A stretch of 55,259 nt of DNA. It comes from Pseudomonadales bacterium (GTDB lineage Bacteria; Pseudomonadota; Gammaproteobacteria; Pseudomonadales; Azotimanducaceae). Of the stretch, positions 36,416-44,964 are shown piece after piece; the stretch's first letter is position 1; every line of letters starts with the position of its first letter. Position numbers and translations under genes: made by a program. The notes beneath the pieces are model-generated. The model was not told the origin of the DNA, did not search any database, and saw only the letters and a program-made list of their open reading frames with translations. The stretch is taken from positions 1 to 55,259 of the forward strand of contig JAHCAL010000010.1 of NCBI GenBank assembly GCA_019634925.1. Reading direction: 5' to 3'.

Positions 36416-37909
36416 GTGCAACCGTCTTCCCGCGACCCGAAAAAGGCCGCGACGCCTGTAACCGCGACGGCGACAGCACCCGCATCAGGGGCGCCTGCAT
36501 CAGGGGCGCCTGCATCGGGCCAGACGCTGTTCGCGCGGGTGCTGCGCGCGCACGACGTGGTGACGCTCGCATTCGGCGCGATGATCGGCTGGAGCTGGGT
36601 CCTTCTGACCGGCTACTGGGTCGAGACAGCGGGCTCGCTCGGTACCGTGCTGGCCTTCCTCGCCGGGGGGCTGGTCATCGCCCTGATCGGTCTCACCTAC
36701 AGCGAACTGGCGGCCGCCATGCCGCAGGCCGGCGGCGAACACGTCTACACGCTGCGCGCGCTGGGCCCGCGCTGGTCGTTCGTCTGCACGTGGGCGCTGC
36801 TCATGGCCTACGTCAATGTCTGCCTGTTCGAGGCCGTCGCCCTGCCCACCGCGATCGAATACCTGTTCCCCGAGATACGCCTCGGCACGCTCTGGCAGGT
36901 GTTCGGCGCGGATGTCGACCTCGGCTTCGTACTGATCGGTGCCGGCAGCGCGGTGCTGATGACCCTGGTCAACCTGCTCGGCATCCGCACCGCCGCGCGC
37001 ATACAAAGCGTCGCGACGGTCCTGATCCTGTTCTCGGGCCTGATGCTGCTGGCCGGTGCAGTCTCGTTCGGCGAAACCGCGCGCGCCGAGCCGTGGATCG
37101 CCACCCCCGCGACCGGGATCCTGATCGTGCTGATCATGGTACCGACGCTGCTCGTGGGCTTCGACGTGATTCCGCAGTCCGCCGAGGAAATCGACCTGCC
37201 GCCGAACCGCATCGGCCGGCTCCTGATCGTCTCGGTGGGACTCGCGGTTGCCTGGTACGGCCTCGTGTCCTGGTCGGTCGCGGTGGCCCTGGACGATGCC
37301 GCGCTCGCGGATACACGCATGGCGACCGGCGATGCCGCCAGCACGCTGTGGGGACATCCGGTCGCCGGCAAGCTGCTGGTGCTCGGCGGGATCGCCGGGA
37401 TCCTGACCAGCTGGAACGCGTTCATCATCGGTGGCAGTCGCGTGCTGTACGCACTCGCCCACTCGGGTCAGGCCCCTGCCGTGTTCGGACTGCTGCACCC
37501 CAAACACCGCACGCCGTGGGTCGGCGTTCTCGCGATCGGTGTACTGTCCTGCTTCGCACCGCTGTTCGGCCGAACGGTGCTGGTGTGGATGGTGAATGCC
37601 GGCAGCTTCGCCACCATGGTCGCGTACCTGTTCGTACCGATCGCGTTCCTGGTGCTGCGCAGCCGCGAGCCGGGAATGCCGCGCCCGTTCCGCATCGCCT
37701 GGCCGCGCACCGTCGGGGTCAGCGCCGTGGTACTCGCGATCGCGCTCCTGCTGGCGTTCCTGCCGGGCAGTCCGGCGGCGCTCGCCTGGCCGTACGAGTG
37801 GGGCATGATCCTCGCCTGGGCGGTACTCGGACTCGTCCTGTTCGCCTGCTACCGGCCACGTGGCGATGGCGCCTTGCGTCAACCGCGTGCGGACGGGACG
37901 CATTCCTGA
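36416..37909 (+). CDS. APC-superfamily amino acid permease
   Basis: A 497-residue inner-membrane permease with about 12 hydrophobic segments. The conserved first helix VVTLAFGAMIGWSWVLLTGY and YSELAAAMPQAGGEHVYTLR are APC family. FDVIPQSAEEIDLPPNRIGR is the typical intracellular block. The N-terminal 40 residues are a low-complexity Pro/Ala/Thr leader that includes a repeated ASGAP motif. The start is GTG 36416 rather than an upstream in-frame start that would add a Cys-rich stretch. The substrate (amino acid, amine or related) cannot be read. Confidence 0.87.
   Translation: MQPSSRDPKKAATPVTATATAPASGAPASGAPASGQTLFARVLRAHDVVTLAFGAMIGWSWVLLTGYWVETAGSLGTVLAFLAGGLVIALIGLTYSELAAAMPQAGGEHVYTLRALGPRWSFVCTWALLMAYVNVCLFEAVALPTAIEYLFPEIRLGTLWQVFGADVDLGFVLIGAGSAVLMTLVNLLGIRTAARIQSVATVLILFSGLMLLAGAVSFGETARAEPWIATPATGILIVLIMVPTLLVGFDVIPQSAEEIDLPPNRIGRLLIVSVGLAVAWYGLVSWSVAVALDDAALADTRMATGDAASTLWGHPVAGKLLVLGGIAGILTSWNAFIIGGSRVLYALAHSGQAPAVFGLLHPKHRTPWVGVLAIGVLSCFAPLFGRTVLVWMVNAGSFATMVAYLFVPIAFLVLRSREPGMPRPFRIAWPRTVGVSAVVLAIALLLAFLPGSPAALAWPYEWGMILAWAVLGLVLFACYRPRGDGALRQPRADGTHS
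36482..36519 (+). repeat. 15-bp tandem repeat encoding ASGAP
   Basis: GCATCAGGGGCGCCT occurs twice in direct tandem (36482-36496 and 36497-36511), with a third degenerate start at 36512. It encodes the repeating Ala-Ser-Gly-Ala-Pro in the leader of the permease and could vary in copy number. Confidence 0.7.
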
Positions 37910-38043
37910 TGCAATCCCGACGTTGCGCGACCGGCAACCGTCCGATGCAGCCGTTTTTTTTCACCGACTGGACACTCATACAGTACCTGCGCCCGAGGGC
38001 GATCAGTAGACTTGTCCGCCTGTTTTTACCTTTCCGGCACGCC

Positions 38044-38856
38044 ATGCACCCGATGTTCCCGAGCCTCGAGCGACACCCGTGCGCCAGGCCCGTCCTGCTC
38101 GTCCTCATGATCTGCGCGGGTGCCGGTCTGTCCGCTTGCGCCACCACCGAAGGCCAGCAGCAGCTGACGGACCAGGTTTCCGGACTGACCGAGCGGCTCG
38201 CCGCCGTGCAGGACGAACTCGCCCGGACCCAGGCGGCACTCGAGGCTCGCGAAGCGGCCAGCCGCGGCGAAAGCGCGACGCTCGCCGAAGGACTCGCCGG
38301 GCTCGAACAACGCCTCGAAGCACTGCCGGCCAACCTGCTGGCGCTCTGCCCGACGCCGGCCCCACAGGTCATCCGCGAGGCGTGTGAGCCGGTGGTCGAG
38401 ATCCGCACGGTACCCGTCACCGGCGACAAGATCGTGGTCGGCGAGGTGGAGCGGGTGATCATCGAACCGCCGGGCGCGGCCATCGTGGCGCGGGTCGATA
38501 CCGGCGCGGATTCGAGTTCATTGCACGCCGAGGAGATGGTCGAGTTCGAACGCGACGGCCGGCGCTGGGTCCGCTTCAACGTCAAGCTCGAAGACACCGT
38601 GGCGACCATCGAGCGGCCCATCAAGCGTCGCGTACGCGTCCTGCAGCAGGCCGATCCTGCCGGTTCGCGCCGCCCCGTCGTCGACTTGCGGGTGCGCCTC
38701 GGCAACGTCGTGGAAACCGTGGATTTCACGCTCGCGGACCGCTCCCACATGAACCACGAGATGCTACTCGGCCGCAACTTCCTGACCGACGTCGCGCTGG
38801 TCGACGTCGGCAAACAGTTCGTGCAGCCGCCTGCGCAGCCGCCACAGGACCAGTAA
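38044..38856 (+). CDS. Retropepsin-like zinc protease (RimK/LysX-associated) lipoprotein
   Basis: A 270-residue lipoprotein. Signal MHPMFPSLERHPCARPVLLV, then a hydrophobic stretch ending LSAC (lipobox, Cys near residue 30). A Gln/Glu/Ala-rich coiled coil follows (DQVSGLTERLAAVQDELART). Then comes the retropepsin-like domain with the active-site triad motif IVARVDTGADSSSLHAEEMV (Asp-Thr-Gly-Ala-Asp) and FTLADRSHMNHEMLLGRNFL. These proteins are called ATP-dependent zinc proteases in databases, although they are aspartic/retropepsin-like. An in-frame ATG at 37909 overlaps the permease stop but would bury the lipobox. Likely operon with the next two genes. Confidence 0.82.
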   Translation: MHPMFPSLERHPCARPVLLVLMICAGAGLSACATTEGQQQLTDQVSGLTERLAAVQDELARTQAALEAREAASRGESATLAEGLAGLEQRLEALPANLLALCPTPAPQVIREACEPVVEIRTVPVTGDKIVVGEVERVIIEPPGAAIVARVDTGADSSSLHAEEMVEFERDGRRWVRFNVKLEDTVATIERPIKRRVRVLQQADPAGSRRPVVDLRVRLGNVVETVDFTLADRSHMNHEMLLGRNFLTDVALVDVGKQFVQPPAQPPQDQ

Positions 38857-38862
38857 CCGAAC

Positions 38863-40353
38863 ATGCCACAACGCGGTCCGCTGATCTTCATCGTCGTGCT
38901 GCTCCTGGTCGCGGGCATCGGCACCGCGTGGTACCGACACACGACCTATCGCATTCCGCTGCTGCCGGGTGTCCAGCAGACCGTCTGGCAGGTCGAAGCA
39001 CGCGTCGAGTACCTCGCCCAGGGCGGCGCCACCCAGGCGTTCCTGACCCTGCCGCCGGACCAGTCCGGGTTCCGCGTGGTCGGCGAAGCCGGGGCCTCGC
39101 CCGGCTTCGGTTTCGATCTCAACACGCGCGACACGCAGCGCCAGGCACACTGGACCAAACGCTTCGCGCAGGGCGAACAGATCCTGTTCTACAAGCTCGA
39201 CCTGGTCCGCGATCCGGGCTACGAGGTGCTGCCGGATCCACCACCGCCACCGGATACGCCGGTCTGGGAAGAACCCTACCAGACGGCCGCCCTGCAACTG
39301 CTCCAGTCGGTCATGCCGATCTCTGCCGATGCGCGTTCGCTCGCCCGCCAGCTGACCCAGGAGCTGACCGCTGCGCGCCAGAGCCAGAACGTAGCGCTGC
39401 TGCTCGAGCGTTATCGGCCCGCGACGCTGATGACCACGCTCCTGAACGCAGCCGGCATCCCCGCCCGCTCCGTGCAGGTGCTCGAGCTCGAGGACGGCCG
39501 CCGCAGGCAGGATCTGCGCGAGTTCGTGCAGTTCTGGCAGGACGATGCCTGGCACCTGGTGGACCCGGGCGGCACCAGTCCGGATCCCGCAAGACTGCTG
39601 CTCTGGCAGACCACCACGCCCTCGGTGCTCGAGGTGCTCGGCGGTTCGCGCAGCCGGGTCACCTTCAGCATGATCAGCCAGATCCGGCCCGCGGCCGCGC
39701 TCACCAACGAGCAGGCGCCCGGCTTCGACCTGTCCCTGTACAGCCTGCCGATCGCCGAGCAGGGCATGTTCAAGCTCATCATGCTGCTGCCGGTCGGCGC
39801 ACTGGTGGTGGCGCTCATGCGGATCCTGGTGGGGCTCAAGACCTCCGGCACCTTCATGCCGGTGCTGATCGCGCTGGCGTTCCTGCAGACGAACCTGTTG
39901 CCCGGGCTCACCAGCTTCATCCTGGTGGTCGCCATCGGCCTGCTGATCCGTTCGTACCTGTCGGCGCTCAACCTGCTGCTGGTGGCGCGCATCGCCACGC
40001 TGGTGGTGCTGGTCATCGGGATCATCTCGATCGTGAGCGTCATCAGTTACCGGCTTGGGCTCATGGCCGGGCTTACCATCACGTTCTTCCCGATGATCAT
40101 CCTGGCGTGGACCATCGAACGGATGTCCATCACCTGGGAGGAAGAAGGCCCGAAGGAGGTCGTGGTCCAGGGCGGCGGCAGCCTGCTGGTCGCGACACTC
40201 GCGTTCCTGGTCATGGACCAGGCGATCGTGCGGCATCTGGCCTTCAACTTCCCGGAGCTGCACCTGTGCGTACTGGCCTGCATCCTGATGCTCGGCCGCT
40301 ACACCGGCTACCGGCTCATGGAACTGCGCAGGTTCGCGGTCTTCAATCGATGA
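38863..40353 (+). CDS. Inactive transglutaminase domain fused to 7-TM membrane domain
   Basis: A 496-residue protein. N-terminal anchor helix (residues 4-22), then a periplasmic region with a transglutaminase-like block (LLQSVMPISADARSLARQLT, then ARSVQVLELEDGRR and WHLVDPGG). The catalytic Cys of true transglutaminases is not apparent, so it is probably inactive. From about residue 295 there are seven predicted helices (LIMLLPVGALVVALMRILVG to VLACILMLGRYTGYRLM). The protein is known in databases as an inactive transglutaminase/UUP1-like membrane protein. It lies 6 bases after the protease and overlaps the ATP-grasp gene by 4 bases. Confidence 0.85.
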   Translation: MPQRGPLIFIVVLLLVAGIGTAWYRHTTYRIPLLPGVQQTVWQVEARVEYLAQGGATQAFLTLPPDQSGFRVVGEAGASPGFGFDLNTRDTQRQAHWTKRFAQGEQILFYKLDLVRDPGYEVLPDPPPPPDTPVWEEPYQTAALQLLQSVMPISADARSLARQLTQELTAARQSQNVALLLERYRPATLMTTLLNAAGIPARSVQVLELEDGRRRQDLREFVQFWQDDAWHLVDPGGTSPDPARLLLWQTTTPSVLEVLGGSRSRVTFSMISQIRPAAALTNEQAPGFDLSLYSLPIAEQGMFKLIMLLPVGALVVALMRILVGLKTSGTFMPVLIALAFLQTNLLPGLTSFILVVAIGLLIRSYLSALNLLLVARIATLVVLVIGIISIVSVISYRLGLMAGLTITFFPMIILAWTIERMSITWEEEGPKEVVVQGGGSLLVATLAFLVMDQAIVRHLAFNFPELHLCVLACILMLGRYTGYRLMELRRFAVFNR

Positions 40354-41354
40354 GCGACCGCTGGATCTCGCCGCTGAAGCTGCGCCAGCTCGGCATCATG
40401 GGCATGAACCGGCGCAATATCGGCTACATCGGCCGCTATAACCCGCGCAACCGCTATCCGCTGGTCGACAACAAGCTGAAGACCAAGGTGGTCGCGCAGC
40501 GCGCGCGCCTGCGGGTACCCGACCTGCTGCACGTGGTGGAAACCCAGCATGAGATCGAAGGCATCCAGGCGCAGATCCGGGATCTGTCGGAGTTCGTGAT
40601 CAAGCCCGCCCAGGGCAGCGGCGGCAAGGGCATCCTCGTGATCATCGACCGGGACGGCGATCTGTACGTCAAGAGCAGCGGCGCGCGGCTCACGCTGCAG
40701 GACATCAAGCGGCACGTCACCAACATCCTGAGCGGCCTGCACTCGCTCGGCGGCCGACCCGATGTGGTGATCATCGAAAGCCTGGTCAAGATCAGCCCGT
40801 ACTTTTCCGCGATCAGCTACGAGGGCGTACCGGACATCCGGGTGATCGTCTTCAAGGGCTACCCCGTGATGGGCATGCTCAGGCTCGCGACCCACGCGTC
40901 CGACGGCAAGGCCAACCTGCACCAGGGTGCCGTAGGCGTCGGCGTCGACATCGCCACCGGCCGCAGCGTGGCCGCGGTGCAGAACAACCGGCTGGTCACC
41001 CACCATCCTGACACGGGCACCAGTCTGCAGGATCTCGTGGTGCCGGACTGGCGCACCATGCTGCTGCTCGCCGCGCGCTGCTACGAGGTCACCGGTCTCG
41101 GCTATCTCGGCTGCGACATCGTGGTCGACGCGACGCGCGGGCCGCTGCTGCTCGAACTGAACGCGCGCCCGGGGCTCAGCATCCAGATCGCGAACAACCA
41201 GGGGCTGCTGCCGCGCCTGCGCCACGTCGAGGGTCTCGAGGACTACTACCTGACCGTCGAGGACCGGGTGGAATACGCGATGGCCAATTTCCGCCACTTT
41301 CCCGACCAGGCGCCGGCCGCCGAACCGGTGCCGCTGACCGAGGAATACCCATGA
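40350..41354 (+). CDS. RimK-like ATP-grasp ligase (alpha-L-glutamate ligase-like)
   Basis: A 334-residue cytoplasmic ATP-grasp enzyme of the TIGR02291 type. RWISPLKLRQLGIMGMNRRN, then NIGYIGRYNPRNRYPLVDNK, opens the protein. FVIKPAQGSGGKGILVI is the glycine-rich ATP loop, and GPLLLELNARPGLSIQIANN ends it, with Glu/Asn metal ligands. It would ligate an amino acid, possibly glutamate, to an acceptor. With the protease and the transglutaminase-7TM neighbour it forms a fixed trio in many gammaproteobacteria. A role in envelope or osmotic adaptation is suggested by the family but not shown here. Its start overlaps the previous gene (ATGA). Confidence 0.88.
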   Translation: MSDRWISPLKLRQLGIMGMNRRNIGYIGRYNPRNRYPLVDNKLKTKVVAQRARLRVPDLLHVVETQHEIEGIQAQIRDLSEFVIKPAQGSGGKGILVIIDRDGDLYVKSSGARLTLQDIKRHVTNILSGLHSLGGRPDVVIIESLVKISPYFSAISYEGVPDIRVIVFKGYPVMGMLRLATHASDGKANLHQGAVGVGVDIATGRSVAAVQNNRLVTHHPDTGTSLQDLVVPDWRTMLLLAARCYEVTGLGYLGCDIVVDATRGPLLLELNARPGLSIQIANNQGLLPRLRHVEGLEDYYLTVEDRVEYAMANFRHFPDQAPAAEPVPLTEEYP

Positions 41355-41656
41355 TCGTGATCAACGCGCGCATCACCGCCGATCCGGAGACGATCCGCAC
41401 CCTGCAGCCGGCCATCGCCGCCATGGAAACCGCGAGCCGCGCCGAGCCCGGCTGCGAGGACTACTGCTTCAGCGTGGAACTGAACGATCCCGGCGTGCTG
41501 CGGATCACCGAACGCTGGCGCGACATGGCGGCGCTGATCGCTCATTTCGCGACGCCGCACATGACCAGATTCGGTGCGGCGCTCGGCGCCCACCCGCCGA
41601 AGTCCGTCGAAGCGCGCTGCTACGAGGCGAACGAGGTTCCGCTGCCCGGGCGCTGA
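41351..41656 (+). CDS. Antibiotic biosynthesis monooxygenase (ABM) domain protein
   Basis: A 101-residue single ABM/dimeric alpha-beta barrel domain. MIVINARITADPETIRTLQP opens a beta strand, followed by EPGCEDYCFSVELNDPGVLR and TERWRDMAALIAHFATPHM, the typical ABM core. Such proteins oxidise quinone-like or aromatic molecules or act as small regulators. The ATG overlaps the ATP-grasp stop (ATGA), so it is translated from the same mRNA. The 3' end overlaps the convergent hydrolase by 37 bases. Confidence 0.82.
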   Translation: MIVINARITADPETIRTLQPAIAAMETASRAEPGCEDYCFSVELNDPGVLRITERWRDMAALIAHFATPHMTRFGAALGAHPPKSVEARCYEANEVPLPGR

Positions 41657-42780
41657 CGCGGCTCGATCAGCCAGTCGAGGATCCGCGCGTTCTCCTCGAC
41701 CGGATATACGTGGCTCAGATCCTCTATCTCGCGGTACACGACCGCGGCGCCGGCCGCGGTCAGGGCGTCCCGCGCGAGGCGCGCCACGTCGACCGGAAAC
41801 ATCCAGTCGCGCACGCCGTGCACCAGGTAGACCGGCAGGCCGCGGAGCCGGTCGGCGCCGGCCGCCTCGAGCAGCAGCGGATGGAACGTGCCGCAGGCCG
41901 GCGCCAGGTGCGTGAACGGCGCATCGGCGGCGAGCCCGGCAATCCAGCTGTACGTCGCGCCATCCGACATGCCGGTGAGCAGCAGCCGCGCGCGGTCGAT
42001 CGGCCAGCGTGCGTCGATCGCCTCGATCATCGCGCGGATCGCGGCCGCATCCCGATCGTCCTCCATGAGCGGCCAGGTGGCGCCGAGCGATGTCGGCGCG
42101 AGCAGCATGCAGCCGGCGCTGCGGGCGTCGCGCAGCCAGGACCAGAGGAAGCCGCGGCCATGCCCCGAGCCGCCGTGCAGGGCGACCACCAGCGGGAGCG
42201 GCACACCAGGCTCGGCATGTTCGGGCACATACAGCGAGAAGCCGCCGCGCTGGTCGGGCGCGTTGTCCGCATGCATGACGCCGCGATCCGGGATACCCGC
42301 GGATTCGGCCAGCCGCGCGGCGAGCGCCGCGTCGCCACGCGCGTGTTCGTTCAGGAAGAATCGGCTCACCGGCGGCAGCATGGCAGCGACCGGGTAAAGC
42401 GCTTCCAGGGCGCGCCAGTGCTGGCCGAGCGCACGGTATGCCGCCATCAGCGGCTGCGCGTGGGTCGGCGCCGCCGCGAAACGCTCGATGCCAGTCAGCG
42501 CTCGCGTGGCACTCTCCGCCACGCAGCGACGGAAGTCCTCGAGTCCCGCCGGCCAGTCCTGCGCCTCGAACGCGGCGAGCGCAGCCGCGAGCGGCGCGCC
42601 GAGCGCGTCGACCTCCGCAGCCAGTGCCTCGAGCAGGGTCGGTTCGAGGTAACGCCCGGCGCGGCCGAGTCCCTCGACACCGCGCAGCAGCACCGGGATC
42701 AGCAGGGTGACTGCTTCGAGCAACGCGTCGGGCTGCGCGGCGGCAGGCTCGCCGGCTCCCGGTAGATGTGCGTCAGCCAT
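41620..42780 (-). CDS. Alpha/beta hydrolase with N-terminal helical extension
   Basis: A 386-residue protein. The first 150 residues are helical, with no signal. The hydrolase domain follows: PLVVALHGGSGHGRGFLWSW (oxyanion region), LLTGMSDGATYSWIAGLAAD with nucleophile Ser in GMSDGA, VHGVRDWMFPVDVARLARDA with the acid Asp, and LSHVYPVEEN with His. The Met-Ser-Asp-Gly elbow and the PHB-depolymerase-like layout point to an esterase or polyhydroxyalkanoate-type depolymerase. ATG 42780 overlaps the stop of the mechanosensitive channel gene. Its 3' end overlaps the ABM gene by 37 bases. Confidence 0.82.
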   Translation of the reverse strand: MADAHLPGAGEPAAAQPDALLEAVTLLIPVLLRGVEGLGRAGRYLEPTLLEALAAEVDALGAPLAAALAAFEAQDWPAGLEDFRRCVAESATRALTGIERFAAAPTHAQPLMAAYRALGQHWRALEALYPVAAMLPPVSRFFLNEHARGDAALAARLAESAGIPDRGVMHADNAPDQRGGFSLYVPEHAEPGVPLPLVVALHGGSGHGRGFLWSWLRDARSAGCMLLAPTSLGATWPLMEDDRDAAAIRAMIEAIDARWPIDRARLLLTGMSDGATYSWIAGLAADAPFTHLAPACGTFHPLLLEAAGADRLRGLPVYLVHGVRDWMFPVDVARLARDALTAAGAAVVYREIEDLSHVYPVEENARILDWLIEPRQRPGSGTSFAS

Positions 42781-43936
42781 CCTGCCGAGCCTCCGGCTGA
42801 TCGTCCTGGACCACCGCCACGGGCCGCGAGTAAGGGAACACCTCGGGCGCATCGGGGGTGGATTCGAGATACAGGGACCGGCTCGGGAACGCGAAGCTTG
42901 CGCCTGCCTGCGCGACGATGGACTTGATCTCGAGGGCCAGGCGTTCCTTGATCTCGAGCCACTCGCCCCACACGGTGGTGCGCGTGAAGCAGTACAGCAG
43001 GATGTCGATCGAGCTGTCCGAGAAGGCATCGATCCGGACGAACGTCGACACCTCCGACGGGTGCGCAAACTCGTCGTGCTCGTGGATGTACTGCTCGATG
43101 CGATCGCGGATCTCGCGCAACTGCTCGATGCTGGTACGGTGCTCGACGCCGATGATCCAGCGGATCCGGCGATGGGTCATGCGGCTGAAGTTGGTCATCG
43201 CGCTGTCCGCGAGCCGCGCGTTCGGCACGAACACGGGAGCCCGGTCGAAACGCCGCACCGTGGTGGTGCGGAACCCGATCTGTTCCACGGTGCCCTCGAC
43301 CACGCCGTCGACGAGTATCCAGTCGCCGACGTTGAAGCGCCGCTCGCCGATCACGAAGAGCCCTGCGATCAGGTTCTTGAACAGGTCCTGGGCGCCGAGC
43401 GCCACCGCGACCCCGAACAGCCCGAGCCCGGCGATGATCGGACCCACCGCGATGCCCCAGAGCTCGAGGATGGTGGCCGCACCCAGCACCACGAACGCGA
43501 CCCGTGCGGCCTTGACGACCCAGTCCACCATGGCGCGGGTGAAGAAGGCCTGCGCCTTCAGCAGCACGTGGCCGACCGGGCCGGTGACCCGGAAAAATGC
43601 CCAGAACAGCGTGAACGCGACCAGCGAGCGGTTCACGTTGTAGAAGAACGCGTTCGCGGCCTCGTCGACCTCCAGCACGCTGGTCGCGAAGAACACGCCC
43701 ATCACGATCGGCACGAAACGGATCGGGGCGGTCAGCGCGTCGAGGATCGAATCGTCGATGTCGGTGCGGGTGCGGTCGGTGGCGCGCCGCAGCGCCTTCA
43801 TCACGAACCGGGTGAACAGGTTGCGCAGCCAGAGGAAGATGCCGAGGATCACGAGCGCGATCAGCGTGTCGGCGATCTGGATGCCGAAAATGCCCTGCTG
43901 CCAGACCTCGACCACCAGATCCCAGAAGTCCCGCAT
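42773..43936 (-). CDS. MscS-family mechanosensitive ion channel
   Basis: A 387-residue small-conductance mechanosensitive channel. Three N-terminal helices lead to the pore segment [20 protein letters not shown] (Gly/Ala-packed helix), followed by [19 protein letters not shown], the signature beta domain, and [19 protein letters not shown]. Such channels release solutes on hypo-osmotic shock. ATG 43936 ([12 protein letters not shown]) is preferred over an upstream start with a low-complexity leader. The stop overlaps the downstream hydrolase start. GGCGCCGGGGGGCGCC-type inverted repeats lie upstream. Confidence 0.93.
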   Translation of the reverse strand: MRDFWDLVVEVWQQGIFGIQIADTLIALVILGIFLWLRNLFTRFVMKALRRATDRTRTDIDDSILDALTAPIRFVPIVMGVFFATSVLEVDEAANAFFYNVNRSLVAFTLFWAFFRVTGPVGHVLLKAQAFFTRAMVDWVVKAARVAFVVLGAATILELWGIAVGPIIAGLGLFGVAVALGAQDLFKNLIAGLFVIGERRFNVGDWILVDGVVEGTVEQIGFRTTTVRRFDRAPVFVPNARLADSAMTNFSRMTHRRIRWIIGVEHRTSIEQLREIRDRIEQYIHEHDEFAHPSEVSTFVRIDAFSDSSIDILLYCFTRTTVWGEWLEIKERLALEIKSIVAQAGASFAFPSRSLYLESTPDAPEVFPYSRPVAVVQDDQPEARQDG

Positions 43937-44043
43937 GCTCGCTATCTGCAAACCCTGCCTCCATATCGAATGCGTTGGCGCCGGGGGGCGCCTGCGGAAC
44001 CATAACATCCCACGCCGCCCGGGGGGACCTCGATACGGCCCGA

Positions 44044-44073
44044 TTGGTCACGGCGTCCGCCATCGACTATTGT
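44044..44073 (+). promoter_or_regulatory. Candidate sigma-70 promoter of the MoxR-type ATPase gene
   Basis: TTGGTC (44044-44049), an 18-base spacer and TATTGT (44068-44073) lie 51 bases before the ATG at 44124. Both boxes are close to consensus. Confidence 0.45.
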
Positions 44074-44123
44074 CTCGGCTACCCTGGCGGGCGGCGCGGC
44101 AATACGGAGCGGCAGCAGATCAG

Positions 44124-44957
44124 ATGAACGACGAATCCAGCCTCGCGCACCTGCGCGCCGAGCCCTACTACCTGCCGCTCGCCGACGAGATCGAGGTGTT
44201 TCGCGCCGCCTACGAGGCACGCCTGCCGGTCCTGCTGAAAGGCCCGACCGGCTGCGGCAAGACCCGGTTCGTCGAACACATGGCCTGGCGCCTGTACCGG
44301 GCCGAGCGCCCGCATTCGCTCGACATTCCCCTGCTGACGATCGCCTGCCACGAGGACCTCACGGCCACCGACATGGTGGGCCGCTTCCTGCTGCAGGGCG
44401 ATTCGACCGTGTGGCGCGACGGTCCGCTGACCCGGGCGGCGCGCAGCGGCGCGATCTGCTATCTCGACGAGGTCGTGGAGGCCCGCAAGGACACCACGGT
44501 GCTGATCCACTCGCTCACCGACCACCGGCGCCTGCTGCCGATCGAGAAGACCGGCGAACTGCTCGCCGCGCACCGGGACTTCCTGCTGGTCATGTCCTAC
44601 AACCCCGGCTACCAGAGCGTGCTGAAGGATCTGAAGCCGAGCACACGGCAGCGCTTCGTCAGCCTGACGTTCGACTACCCGGACCGTGCGCGCGAGACCG
44701 AGATCATTGCGCACGAGTCGGCCGTGGAACCGGCCCTGGCCGAGCGCCTGGCCGCCATCGGCGAAAAGGTCCGCAACCTGCGCGAACACGGCTTCGAGGA
44801 AGGTGTCAGCACGCGGCTCCTGGTCTACACCGGGCAGTTGGTCGTGCAGGGCGTGACGCCGCGCCGGGCCGCCGAGATCGCCATCACCCACGCGGTGAGC
44901 GACGACCCGACCGTGCAGGGCGCGATCCGCGACATCGTCGACGCGCTCCTGCCCTGA
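44124..44957 (+). CDS. MoxR-type AAA+ ATPase (CbbQ/NirQ/NorQ family)
   Basis: A 277-residue AAA+ protein. Walker A is [17 protein letters not shown] near residues 37-53, Walker B is [10 protein letters not shown], and sensor 1 is [11 protein letters not shown]. The N-terminus ([20 protein letters not shown]) and the C-terminal [15 protein letters not shown] match the CbbQ/NorQ subfamily, which acts with a VWA partner to load metals or remodel target enzymes. The partner gene follows 7 bases later. No RuBisCO, nitric oxide reductase or nitrite reductase gene is in this window, so the client enzyme is unknown. Confidence 0.9.
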   Translation: MNDESSLAHLRAEPYYLPLADEIEVFRAAYEARLPVLLKGPTGCGKTRFVEHMAWRLYRAERPHSLDIPLLTIACHEDLTATDMVGRFLLQGDSTVWRDGPLTRAARSGAICYLDEVVEARKDTTVLIHSLTDHRRLLPIEKTGELLAAHRDFLLVMSYNPGYQSVLKDLKPSTRQRFVSLTFDYPDRARETEIIAHESAVEPALAERLAAIGEKVRNLREHGFEEGVSTRLLVYTGQLVVQGVTPRRAAEIAITHAVSDDPTVQGAIRDIVDALLP

Positions 44958-44964
44958 CGCGCGC

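Noticed and set aside
37922..37961. Hairpin GTTGC...GCAAC followed by T8 as terminator after the permease
   Set aside because: The 8-base T-run starts 15 bases beyond the stem, too far for an intrinsic terminator; not listed as a feature.
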